A stretch of 64,000 nucleotides of DNA from Gymnopilus junonius (Eukaryota; Basidiomycota; Agaricomycetes; Agaricales; Galerinaceae), in the NCBI GenBank assembly GCA_015501075.1, contig JADNYJ010000050.1, positions 124,001 to 188,000 on the forward strand, given 5' to 3'. Position numbers and translations under genes: made by a program. The notes under the pieces were generated by a model. That model had not been told where the DNA came from. It saw only the letters and a list, made by a program, of their open reading frames with translations, and made no database searches. Shown piece by piece: positions 13,263 to 23,659 of this stretch. Each line of letters begins with the position of its first letter. The stretch's first letter is position 1.

Positions 13263-14455
13263 CTACTTTGTAGAGCCCCATGGCCAGAAGACGGGGACAG
13301 TACTGCACTCAATGTAAGGAAATAGGCTTTAATACATGAATTATCGCCAATACGCACTTCTTATATTGCTGGTACTTTGGATTGTTTTCGAATTTCTTGT
13401 CGGCGGCTCGCTCGAGAGGCGGCACACCAGATGCCTATGGATAATATCAGAAATACAAACACTGAATGGTATTGGAATGTACCTTGCGGATCAGAATATA
13501 TATGAATAGTGGGCTAATGGCAGCGAAGGCTATAGTACCCCTTGGATATGCATTGCTTTGAAGCGAAGAGCTAGAAAGCGCCCAGATCCCAGTCCAGATG
13601 CCTATTTCCCCTACATAGCTATGATATTGTGGCGTGACTATCAGAAATGTACTGAGACGAAAGCAGGATGCCCACTTAGGATGTCTGCTGATACTCCACA
13701 GACCAGAAGAAATAAATTCTTCGTCATGCTCCTTCCTATTCTTGGCCTCCCTCCATGCTGATTTTTGACGATCAGCGGTGACTTCTAACAGAAGGGAGCC
13801 TGCATATATTCCAAGAGCGAGATAGTCGCGTATTCCAAGAGGCGGATGGACATAGCTGGGAACGACGTTGCAGAAGTACACAGGTAGTCCGACTATCGTG
13901 ATCCACGTGGCTGAAATTAAGCACAAGTGTTTAGAAGGCTGTACGCTCGAAATCCTCGATACATGACTGAACCACCTTGCGCTATCCAATAATAGGCAAA
14001 CTTCTTTGGCTGCTTTTTGATCTCATCGAACCGCGAGTCGCCTCCAGCTTTCATAGCTCTCTAGAAGTATTTCTTACCAGTTATATTCAGCACTGCAATA
14101 AAAAAGGCGAACCATGCCCAAGAAGCTTCCCAGTCGCACGGCCCAGACGCCAACTGCGGCGGAAACTAGGAGCTGTCTCGGGGCGAAAGATAATAAATAT
14201 GGAAAAGATCCAAGAGAATGGTCCCAGAACTTGGCCTTCAATGCTGGATAATAGAGAGACAAGAATGTTGTTGACACCCAGCCAACCGCCCCTCCAAGAT
14301 CATAGTATTTCTCATTCTGTTGGGGGACAAAGACAAGGGCAAAGACTAAAGAGTGTGGTTAAGCAGGGATCTAGGGCGATTCTAGGCAAGAACACACTAG
14401 TCTGGAGAGCGTATGCGCTAGCGGCGACGGGAATGAGACGCGAGAAGACTGCCAT
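13263..14455 (-). CDS. DUF1295 / steroid 5-alpha-reductase-like membrane protein
   Basis: Multi-pass membrane protein of the DUF1295 group, related to the C-terminal domain of steroid 5-alpha reductases and isoprenylcysteine methyltransferases; the true substrate in fungi is not settled. The spliced product is about 320 residues. Exons run from MAVFSRLIPVAASAYA through YYDLGGAVGWVSTTFLSLYY, a basic loop DSRFDEIKKQPKKFAYYWIAQG, then several hydrophobic helices. The family's cofactor-side motif SRHPNYVGE appears only after removing an intron near 13630–13690. The last intron (about 13302–13356) leads to the end NTVPVFWPWGSTK, which matches the usual Pro/Trp-rich C-terminus of the family. All joins are canonical and I see no break. 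It lies head-to-tail with the ERG3-type desaturase and the P450, which fits a role in sterol or lipid modification, by inference only. Confidence 0.85.
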
Positions 14456-14951
14456 GGTTGGGGGCGAGGTCGGACGAGGTCTTGGTCAAAGTGTAAAGCG
14501 TCCAGAAAAAACAATGGACAACATAGTTTATTTTGCGTGACACGGGCAAGTGTGACAGTTCGTTGAGGATCCTTGCAACCCTTGCTCGTCATTGCCGACA
14601 ACGCCAGCTGCTCCATTTAATTTCCATATATCTTCGGTTTGATACGCAGATAGCCCTTTTTTTGAGGCTACGTTCAGCTTGTTGGTTTGTCCTTTTTGCG
14701 CTCGAGTTTTCTATATCCGATACAATATCTAATGCGTAACAATAAAAGATTTATCGCGACTCCTGGGGAAATCTACCGCAGTTTCCGTCAGGTACATCTT
14801 ACGACTTGTTCTTTTCGTGTGCAAGATCAATGATGTTCGCACTAGGCCTGCGAGTTTTCTCGTTCCTGGCCGCCGACATCCCGACCTCAAACCCTTCCTA
14901 ATCCCAGTTACGGAACCTTTTTTCCGCGTGATTGCCTTGCCGAAAATCCCC
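14456..14951. promoter_or_regulatory. Divergent promoter, DUF1295 gene / AT-hook gene
   Basis: Nearly 500 bases separate two genes transcribed away from each other, so both promoters must lie here. No clear TATA box or repeated operator was recognised. The only open frames are short and unsupported. Confidence 0.5.
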
Positions 14952-16990
14952 ATGGATAATCCTCAGCATTACCAACCTCTCTCTCATGCCCTTCATCATC
15001 CCCCGAACAGTACAACTCATTATGCAGGCCATCAGGTATCCTACGCTCAACCTCAGAAACCACCCCCAATCAGGGAAGCCTTCAACCAGAAGAGGAGGAA
15101 GAAGAGGAGGAAGATGATGAGGATGACGAAGGACTTGTGGAAGAACAACTTAACCAAAATGACATAGACATGCATGGCAGTGATCCGTCATCCCCTAAAC
15201 CTACCGGGTATGTCCAAATAAATCACTTTTTTTCCATTCTCACTACTTGATTAATGCTTGGCATATGGACAGCTCCAACGTTCACCAAGTTTCCTCAAAT
15301 CGACCTGCCCAAGAAGAATCAACATCTTCAGCTCCGGAACAAAAGCGACGTCCAGGCCGCCCAAGAGGGTCAAAAAATAGGCGCCCACGGGTAGGATCTG
15401 CAAAACATGAAACTGCTTTCTACTATCAGGGGCAGACATCTTCTCAAGGAACTTCAACGACTGCATCCGCACCTCCTCAGCACCCAAACATTACTCCCCA
15501 AAATCAGCAATATTACGAGTTCCAATGGCGGGTGCTCAATCTTTGTGCCGAATTCTACACTGCCGCCGAAGAGCTAGTGGTAAGGCACTCTTTCTTGACA
15601 TAGGCTTGAATCTCAGAAGTAGAACAGAAACAAACCTCGCCGTTGGTTGTAGCCCAATGCTATCATATGGGTCCTGGAGTTAAAATCGATCCCTTGGTGA
15701 TGCTTGCAGAGGCCAAGCGGATTTGCGATACTTTAGTAGGCCGAATCGATTCACTTTTGCCCATTCACTAACTTTGAAAACAGCTAGCAAATCCGTCACA
15801 GCTCGTCACTAACCCTCCACCTCCCATGTACCCCGTCTTGCCCACGTTATATCAGCCCCCCGCCGTTGCTCCTCAAGTGACCCCCACAGCATCTTCAACA
15901 GCGACTCCCGCACCGCCTGCTACCATTCCAACTAATCCACCTAGCGTGATTACGAACCCACAGTCTTTCGTAGTGCCATTAACTGCCCAACCCGGTTACC
16001 CTCAATATCCAATATATACTGCACCACCGGGGTATCCCACTACAACTCCTTATTATCAGTACGCCGCCTATCCTCCTGGTGCCTACTATGCTCCGCAGCA
16101 GTCCATGGCAACCCACCCACAACCTGCCATTGCAAGTGCTTCTTCTGCATCTGCTCAACCAACGGCTACGATCACTACCACACCTGCAACGGGTGGGACT
16201 ATGGTTGGAAATCAAGGAGCGTGGTCGGAAGAAGAAACCGAGCGTTTAAAGGCCTTGACCGAAGAGAGCCGGTCTAAAGGACCTTCTGGCGACATTGAAT
16301 GGGACTGGGTAATTCAAGAATGGGGTTTGAGTAGAACAAGGTATGTTTTGCTTATGAATTATATCTTTGATACTGAAGTATGATTCTGCCTGTTTAGACA
16401 CCAGATCCTTATCAAGGCTACAGCTCTAGGCCTTAAGGAGAGCTCTACTCGAGGAGTCAAACGTCGTAGGGATAATGAAACTAGCGAAGTCCCTGTCATG
16501 TCATCGTTGCAACACACCCCTTCCAACGCGTCAAATAACAACTCTGCCTCCGCCTCTATGGCACTACCCTCGACATCATCCCCTGCAAATAGTGCCAGCC
16601 AGCCAGCGTCAACCCCAGCAGCATCACCCGCTCTGCAACACCAACAACGGCCAGCCTCATCAAAAGGTCCTACCATTCTTGCTCCCTCAGTTACAACTCA
16701 AGCACCAAAAATGCCCTGGCCAATGCCAGCCGTGGCTGTCAATACATCATCTCCCATCATGACTTCGGCATCAACGTCCCATTCACATGAGCAACAGCGC
16801 GCTAGCTATTATCGCCCGAGACCAAACCAATCTGATCCATCAACAACACCGTCACGATGCCCCAGCAGACACCCACGCACCAATATCACTCATTATATCA
16901 AACGAATGGACAAGGTATGCGGCCAAAGGAAAATGGAAAGTAATCGTATCTGCTTGTATCTGTTCTGTTACCTGCCTGCAGGCTGGATGA
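14952..16990 (+). CDS. AT-hook protein with Myb/SANT-like domain
   Basis: Probable DNA-binding nuclear protein; no characterised orthologue is known to me. Order of parts: a polar N-terminus (MDNPQHYQPL); a very acidic Glu/Asp block (15090–15150); an AT-hook with flanking basic residues (RRPGRPRGSKNRR, near 15334–15372); a helical segment (QQYYEFQWRVLNLCAEFYTAAEELV); a Pro/Tyr/Thr-rich region (15826–16200); a Myb-like domain beginning GAWSEEETERLKALTEES and continuing across the intron near 16341–16397; then a Ser/Pro/Gln-rich tail. Two frame problems occur. The acidic block is in a different frame from the N-terminus, unless a 38-nt intron at 15029–15066 is accepted or one C is missing from CCCCC at 15063–15067. 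The natural-looking Q/P/Y-rich ending (stop near 16943) is one frame off from the upstream tail after about 16838. The stated end uses the splice near 16916–16980 without a correction. The exact termini are uncertain. Confidence 0.7.
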
Positions 16991-17293
16991 TAGTGCATCG
17001 AAGGCCTTTGCACCTGAGCTTTTTTTTCTAGTAAATTTTATTCAGTCACGCGTTTGTGATCGGTCAGGTTTACATTCTTGGTACCTTTGCGCGTTCGGTT
17101 AAATATACGTTGTTCAAAGTATAACTTGTAAATTATAGTCATTATACCCCAAATTTCTTGACTTTGAACTTTTCTGATCGGGAAAGAATGCGATGTTTTG
17201 GTTTATATAAATAACCTCCGTGAACAACTCTTTGAGCTTTTGAGTTCCACTATCAATCTTCAGACATTTGCGTACATAATAATATTATCACAA
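16991..17293. other. Intergenic between AT-hook gene and VPS51
   Basis: About 300 AT-rich bases with a TATA-like element (tttatataaat) at about 17200–17210, some 90 bases before the VPS51 start. It fits the 3' UTR of the upstream gene and the promoter of VPS51. No gene seen. Confidence 0.45.
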
Positions 17294-18067
17294 ATGTCTT
17301 CTCCATCCACACTTCGCGTTCCCTCGATACCCCGTCCTCCGCCGTCTCCTCTTCGTTCGTATTCATCTTCTTCCAATGTAGCTACTCCTACACCTTCGAA
17401 TCCTCCCGTATCAAATCCCTCTTCCACTCCAGGGAGCAACACTCCGCGGCGGTCTACTCCTCCTCCTCAAAAGACGCGCGCGAGGGATCTCCTTCGAAAG
17501 CATTATGGATTGGGTGTCGGTCCTCCTCCTCCCCGTCCGGGAAACACACAGGATCCTATGGACCTAAGTAACACCTTGTAATCTTACCCCTGCAAGCTCC
17601 TCGTACTGACTGCAGTACCATAGATTCGTCCGCATTCGATGCGAAGAGTTATTATGAACAACTCATTACTACCTCGTCACTCCCCGCCCTCTTAAAGAGA
17701 GAAAACGAGCTGCTAATGGGTTCGTCACTCTCTTCTTTTCCATCCACTTGTGCTAATTGTTGTGCTGTCTCTCTTTTTAGAGATCAGGCAGCTGGACAGC
17801 GAGCGGCAATCTCTAGTATACAATCATCACCATGAACTCATCGCTGCGAGTGATACAATATCAGCCGTGAGTAACCTTGTTGGATCCTTTTTTATCTCGT
17901 TGGCTTAAAGTTAGTAGATGAAAACAAGGGCAGAAAGTCTTGACGGTGACCTGGACCTTCTACGAGCAGCCTTCGATGAAATTTCAAGATTGACCGCGGA
18001 AGTGTCTATAGAGCGTCCGTCTACGAGGAAGGGAGTGGACCGTGAAAGTTCGTCAGGCCTGCAATGA
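17294..18067 (+). CDS. VPS51: VPS51, small subunit of GARP/EARP tethering complexes
   Basis: Subunit of the Golgi-associated retrograde protein complex, which tethers endosome-derived vesicles at the trans-Golgi; Vps51 also contacts a syntaxin. The protein is about 200 residues, in the small range usual for fungi, from four exons. A Ser/Pro-rich disordered N-terminus leads to the family core RARDLLRKHYGLGVG, followed by DSSAFDAKSYYEQLI, SLPALLKRENELL, EIRQLDSERQSLVYNHHHEL and MKTRAESLDGDLDLL. That core is a continuous coiled coil as expected for this CATCHR-type subunit. Introns follow MDL, ELLM and SA with normal GT–AG ends. The start ATG at 17294 is the first in frame. Nothing odd was found. 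Downstream begins the accessory island. Confidence 0.88.
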
Positions 18068-18488
18068 TTCCTAGTATATAATATATCTAATGACTACTTC
18101 TATATATCATATTCCACGGTTACATACCGCCCTGCCGTAAAAATAGAATATCGGAGGTTTGCATGAAAGTTCCAACATGACTCAGGGTCGACCGCATCGT
18201 TTCATACGTCCATGTCAATCAAACGTGGACAATATATGTTGTCGTTTCAGCTGCAGCATCCAAGGCAGCATAAGTTCGGCGATTCGAAGATTACTTGTGA
18301 TATTCTTGCTGGAAAGAAATGTCTGTTGTCAGCACAGTAAGTCCTCGAGTAACATGTTCGCAGCGCGGTGCTGATTCTCAAATTCATAGAAAGTCTTTGA
18401 GAAAACTTCTAAGCAGCAAGCAGCTCGCCCGTCTGATACCTATCCTGCTTGGAACTGCCGGCGTCCTATTTGCTTTGTTGACTCAGTT
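18068..18488. other. Boundary region before the CHAT–TPR relic
   Basis: About 420 bases between VPS51 and the first recognisable piece of the CHAT–TPR gene. Open frames at 18159–18374 and 18319–18609 read into the relic and may include a lost 5' exon (hydrophobic run LARLIPILLGTAGVLFALL near 18420–18480), but I cannot place a start. No repeat or insertion signature was found. Confidence 0.4.
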
Positions 18489-21400
18489 ATGCCGCAAAAT
18501 TTATCAGAGAACCAGGGACATCTTAATGGTTCTATCAAGCATGCGCTTGCATCACTGGCAACCAGGCCTGTTGACCTTCCTTCTCTTCATCACTTCCAGC
18601 AACCCCTAGCAGATTTGCTGCGCGATCGATACCGTCGGCTTCAGCAGGAAAGTGACCTGCAGCTCTCCACCATGCTTCAAAAATCTGCCTTGGCAGCAAT
18701 CCCATCAACACATGCCCACATTACATGGCATCGTGGAGGCCTCCGCACGACATACCATCTACGATATCTTCACACAGGGAATCTTACATACCTCGAGGAG
18801 ACTATATCACTTGCACTTTTGGCCGTATCGGAACTCGCTCTAAGCTCTTCTGATTTACCGTTTTGGCAGGAATGTTTAGCGGGATCATACCATCTCCGGT
18901 TTGCTAGGTTGGTCAAAGCTGAAGACCTTGAAGTCGAAATGGAATGGAGTTATGCTGCAGTGGAATCCACTCGCGCTGGGGACCCCAATCTACCTTCGAG
19001 GTTAACTGCATTAGGCGTGGCGTTTTCTGATCGATATATTTATTATCGCAGACTTGATAATGTGGACATTAGGCTTTTCTGGTCGCATTTAGCCATGTCA
19101 AAAACGCCCATGATAATCCTGACTATTTCACCAGCCAACAAAATTTGGCGGGGCTTTACGCTGGTCGTTTTCAACTCCTGGGAAATGTAGAGGATATACA
19201 GAAGGCCATCATTCAAGCTGTGTCTCGACAGTATTGATAGACTTTCTCCAGCCCTTCCGCTTTAGCTATGTCCTACCACAATCTCGCATTCTACTACAAA
19301 TCGCGGCACACCAGGTTAGGTTCGTTCGAAGATCTTGATCTCGCCATTGAATATTCTTTGAAGGCCGCCAGCAGTGGTTCACCGAGCTCTAGCCCTAATT
19401 TCGGTTTTATATCAGGGCATTGCGTTACCCTCTTCCTCGAAAGATATCAAAGCCAAGGTAAACTCGAAGATCTGGAGATAGTAGTAAAATGGAGCGAAAT
19501 ATCAGTGGTTGCGCTCAAGGACATGCCAGGCAAAGCTGCTAATCATCAATACGACTACACTGGTTCTCTATATGCGATATAGTTGACATCGCGATCGAAA
19601 GGACCTTGATCTCTCTTTTCAGTCGTGCAATTCAGCCATTGAATTGACTCGGAAGAATGGACCCGACCTTCAAGAGCGTCAAAATCTTTTGACGTTGTTA
19701 TACTTAAACTTCTTTCGGGTTTCACGCAGCTATGATTACCTGGAGATGGCCCTCAGCCTGCAGAGTGAGGTCGTTTCAAATACGCTGGCAAAACATCCCG
19801 ACGCTTCTGAACGGTACTCTAATCTCGCATCCACGTATTTTATGCTTTATTAATAAAAAGGTGGCTTGGACAAATGGGACGCAATAATGAAGTGGAATCA
19901 CGCCGCTGTAGATGCTGCCTCAGCTAGTAACCCTCGGCAAGTTCCTTCTGGAGGGTGGCTGATAGATGGGCGCATTTTATGGAAGTAAACCGGTTGCCTA
20001 GATGCATATACGGCTGCGTACAGGATCCTTCCTGATTCGTTCTGGGTCGGAAGTCGTATATCGTCCAGGCATGAAAATCTAGTCAAATATGATGTGGCAG
20101 GCATTACGACGAGGGCGATTTCTGCATGCATAGAGTTCAAGAACTTCGAACTGGCCATCGGGTTCCTAGAGCAAAGCCTGGCGTTGACTTTTCAGCAGTT
20201 ACTGGGCCTTCAAACTGATCTACCTGAGCTCGAGGAGAAATGCCCTAAGTATGCCCTGAACTTCGAAATGTATCCGCCGAATTGCAAGCTCTTGTAATTT
20301 CCACTGAGGGTGACACAGATCTCTTGGTAATACCTGGTCAATTGTCGCTGCGTGACAAGCAGAGAAGGCTTACTATGGAAAGAGACAAACTTCTGGAGAC
20401 AATCAGAGGGACGCTAGGCTTCGAGCATTTTTTGTTACCAGTCCCGTTCCAAACGCTCTTTACAGCCGCACGATTTGGCCCAGTGATCATTATCAACTGC
20501 AGCAAGCAACGGTGTGATGCTATTGTCTTGAAACCGGATGGCCATATAGTGCATGTTGCTCTTTGGAATGTTGCCTCTAAGATCCTCGGGCAGTGTGAAA
20601 AGTTGCGCCAGGCGCTCCGATTCAGTGGCATTCATGCTTGAGAAATAGATGGTAACCGTGCTGTCCGTAATGCATTGCACAAACACACGACGGGGAAAAG
20701 GTCTTGAACCAGGTTTTAGCATGGATCTGGCAATTTATTGTATCACCAGTTTTCAAAGTCCTGGAAGCAGTGAGTCCTTTGTTCCTGAAACGGAAGAGCG
20801 ATATTTGATCAGTTCTCCAGAATGGCTTCATATACGGTAGGATATGGTAGTGTCTAACTGGGCCATCTGACGAACTTGCCAATCCATGCTGCGAGTCCGG
20901 AAAATGGCCCTTATGTACAATCTTATACCTCGACATTGAGTGCCTTAATAAGGGCTCGGTTATCCCCTGCCAAGTCCAAAGTCCCAGTTGGAGTTCTTGC
21001 TTTTGGCCTTTCGGAGGTTGGTGCTGAGCATCAATCTTCTTTGCCAAATGTGATAACGGAGATTGAAGCTATAAGGATCGCCGTAGGTTGAAGGAGCGTA
21101 TCTCCGTCTTTCTTAACGCGGAAGCAACGTTGGAGGAAGTTCAGGAACTTTTACCAGAATAAGCTGGTTGCATTTTGCCTGCCACGGTCAGCAGGGCAAT
21201 ACACAAAATCCTCTCAAGAGTGGCCTTCTCTTGTACAATGACAAGAAGCTCGAAGTACAACAGCTTATAAGTACTCCAATTCCGGGTGCCGAATTTGTTT
21301 TTCTCTGCCTGCGAGACTGCAATGGGAGACACCGACATGACCAGCAATTTGCATCTCAGGTGGGATGATTTTTGCCGGTTTCAAAGCAGCAACAGCACCC

Positions 21401-21584
21401 TGTGGGCAATTAATGATCTAGATGCACGATCATAGCAAAAGCAGTCTATTCCTATCTCTTTAGTGATGGTACGGATTTAAATGTAGCAGATACATCGGCA
21501 GCATTGCATCTAGCAGTAAGAGGTTTAAGGGAAGCAGGTGTTCCACCCCACCGCTGGGTCCCTTTCATTCACATTGGCGTTTAA
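18489..21584 (+). pseudogene. CHAT-domain protein with TPR-like repeats, multiply broken
   Basis: Remnant of the large agaricomycete family of tetratricopeptide-like proteins ending in a CHAT (caspase HetF-associated with TPRs) peptidase domain. The N-terminal repeats are readable in pieces, such as LPFWQECLAGSYHLRFARLVKAED-type units and FEDLDLAIEYSLKAASSGSP. The linker before the protease (LQTDLPELEEKCPKYALN, then RDKQRRLTMERDKLLETIR) and the subdomain with PFQTLFTAARFGPVIIIN follow. The catalytic His motif HFACHG lies at 21171–21188. The catalytic Cys motif SACETAMGD lies at 21304–21330 but in another frame. The gene ends with VAKAVYSYLFSDG and a stop at 21582–21584. At least eight frame changes or stops separate these pieces and no intron set repairs them. 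Some of the indels could be assembly errors like those elsewhere in the window, but the number favours real decay. Family function in mushrooms is unproven; roles in regulated cell death or incompatibility are suspected. Confidence 0.8.
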
Positions 21585-22068
21585 TATAACCCAGTGTCAC
21601 CGAGTACGTTCATATTGAGTTAGGGGGTCAAAACATGGGTAAGCCACAAGGGATAGATCCAATGAGACCAAATGACTCGAATTCTGAAATTTGGGCACCA
21701 TAAAGTTACAACTATGACGGAAATTCTGAACACATTCATCTCAAGACTTTTGGAAAAAAATTTGAATTTAAAGACACACGCCAGCATAGAGTAGGATGTA
21801 GGAAGTGGATGGTAACATTGCAGATCTAGTGCGCCAGTGTCGCCCACAACCTGCTGGCAAGAAGCTCAGCGATTAAAGGAAGACCTTCCAAGGGCTCACG
21901 TAACTTGTAAGGCGACACAGCAAATACAGAACGGAAAGCAGAGAAAGGCGTGACATGTGGTAGGAGATCTCGAGAGCAACGAGTACTGTTCAATCAACGT
22001 CTCGTCCGACAGAAGGCTTATGTATGTTGCAGGCGAGTCTTGACAGCGTCTTGGTATTCATAGACTTT
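21585..22068. other. Gap between CHAT relic and kinase relic
   Basis: Nearly 500 bases with only short unsupported frames. The two relics converge here. No terminal repeats, poly-A tract or target-site duplication were recognised that would mark an insertion. Confidence 0.4.
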
Positions 22069-23064
22069 TCAAATAGCTTCGTACATGGCTCTCAACTGCA
22101 AGTGGGTGGGACGGTCCTCCAGCCTTTCCCGTGTACAGGCCACAAATATATCACGGAAAGGAGGTGGAGGAGGGTTGTCGAGGAGGACGTGGCGGTTGTG
22201 GGGGTGATTGTAGAAACAGCATTCCCAGAACAACGCCCCAAGAGCGAAAACATAGCTCTAGAGCGAGGATTTGCTGTAATCACCATTATCAATCTCGAAA
22301 GGTCTACAATGATTAGTGGCATGGTAACATTGAAGGTCGCAAATGACGAACAGATTTGAGTAAAGAATATTGCGCATAGTGAGGTCACGGTGCACAATGC
22401 CGAGTGAGTGTAAATACTAAATATGCAACACCATCAATAATATCGAGCATCCATAGCTTGATATTTTTGATCCTCTCATTGGCCGTATTAAAAAGAACGG
22501 CCATTATTAAGGATTGTTTGAACTTGAGCAGTTGCACGATAAATGGAGAGCCCTGGCACTGTAGTAAGTAGCGAATTTCTTGCTTGTACGTCGGGCGCTT
22601 AATGAAATGATTCTCAGCATTGAATGCAACGAGGGGCAACTTCGCAACTTCCTCGCTGCAGTCCTCGAGATCAGGGTCGACTCCCTCCTCACCTGCCATC
22701 GCTTTCTGCACCGTCTCGCGGACATCGTTTCCTAGGATCTCCAAGTCACAATTATAACGAGGGAGGTCACTCTTCACCAGCAGAATATCGCTCGCAAGAG
22801 TTCCACTGCCACCTATGAGTTTAACATAGTATGACGGCTCTCCGTACCAGATTTCACCTCCACCAGACAACACAGCTGAGTTTTTCACGGAGTCCCAGAA
22901 CAAGAAATTGTCCCGTTGTTGGATCAGCTCTGCTCGAACACGGTGGATGTACTCAGAAAACTCGTCGTCGGTCCAAGCATGAGTTGCGTGTCCTGCTCAA
23001 CTTCAAATTCAGTGGGAACAGCAAAGGTGTCTTTATGAACCTCGTTTGATATGATTTGCATCAT
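22069..23064 (-). pseudogene. Fungal protein-kinase-like gene, disrupted
   Basis: Decayed member of the basidiomycete kinase-like proteins with an HRD-containing catalytic loop. Reading downward on the minus strand: MMQIISNEVHKDTFAVPTEF, a frame change near 22985, then AWTDDEFSEYIHRVRAELI, SYYVKLIGGSG, PLVAFNAENHFIKRPTYKQE and LWMLDIIDGVAYL. A second frame change near 22410 leads to HSLGIVHRDLTMRNILYSN, with the catalytic HRD and Asn. Next comes ICDLQC in place of the usual DFG motif, then a TAG stop near 22255 where a Glu is expected before SYVFALGALFWECC. The C-lobe continues to RLEDRPTHLQLRAMYEAI. A nonsense change plus two frame shifts make a functional product unlikely. The altered DFG is something I recall from this family and need not mean decay. 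It faces the CHAT relic tail to tail. Confidence 0.7.
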
Positions 23065-23659
23065 CCATTGTGGGCGTCATGCAAGAAAGAGCAAAATGCC
23101 TTGTTGATTAGTGTCGTCTGAAAGTCACCTTGTTAATCAGACCAACATCGAGACCCTCTCGCAGATTGCTCAAGATACTCCGACTCAGCGTACTGACCCG
23201 ATGTGGGGAACTTCCTCGGAAGTGGGATTTTCGCTTTTGTCTAAAATCTCAGTTACGTTAAAGCAGTATGGACACACTTTGAACGATCAGTGTCAAAGTA
23301 GTCAGAAGCAGACTTATTCCCAATCTAAATGAATCAGAGTCGAGATTATCTTCGAAGACAGAAAGAAACTCATCGTTACAGATTCATTCGAAACATTACA
23401 CCCAGCAAGAAAAGTTTCAAAGAAAGCGCTTGGCCAACGAGTTCCTTGCATTTGTATTGGTATGTAACTCAGTCCAACGGCGTCTTAACACTTTGAATGC
23501 ATCCGGATTAGTTTATGGTGGAAATGTAGTGGTTACAAGGACAAGGGATACATCCAATGAGAGAAAATAGCTCAGGCTCTGGACATTGGAGTCGGAAATC
23601 ATAAATAGATTAAGACAGACTTTATTCGTCATCCACAACTTAGGACAGCGCCATGAGCA
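23065..23659. other. Gap between kinase relic and YIPF6-like gene
   Basis: About 600 bases. One 74-codon plus-strand frame (23111–23332) has no recognisable feature and is antisense to where a 5' part of the kinase relic could have been. I see nothing else. Confidence 0.4.

Noticed and set aside
23111..23332. 74-codon plus-strand frame near the kinase relic
   Set aside because: No similarity recognised, biased Ser/Gln/Thr content, and it lies antisense to the likely 5' part of the relic.
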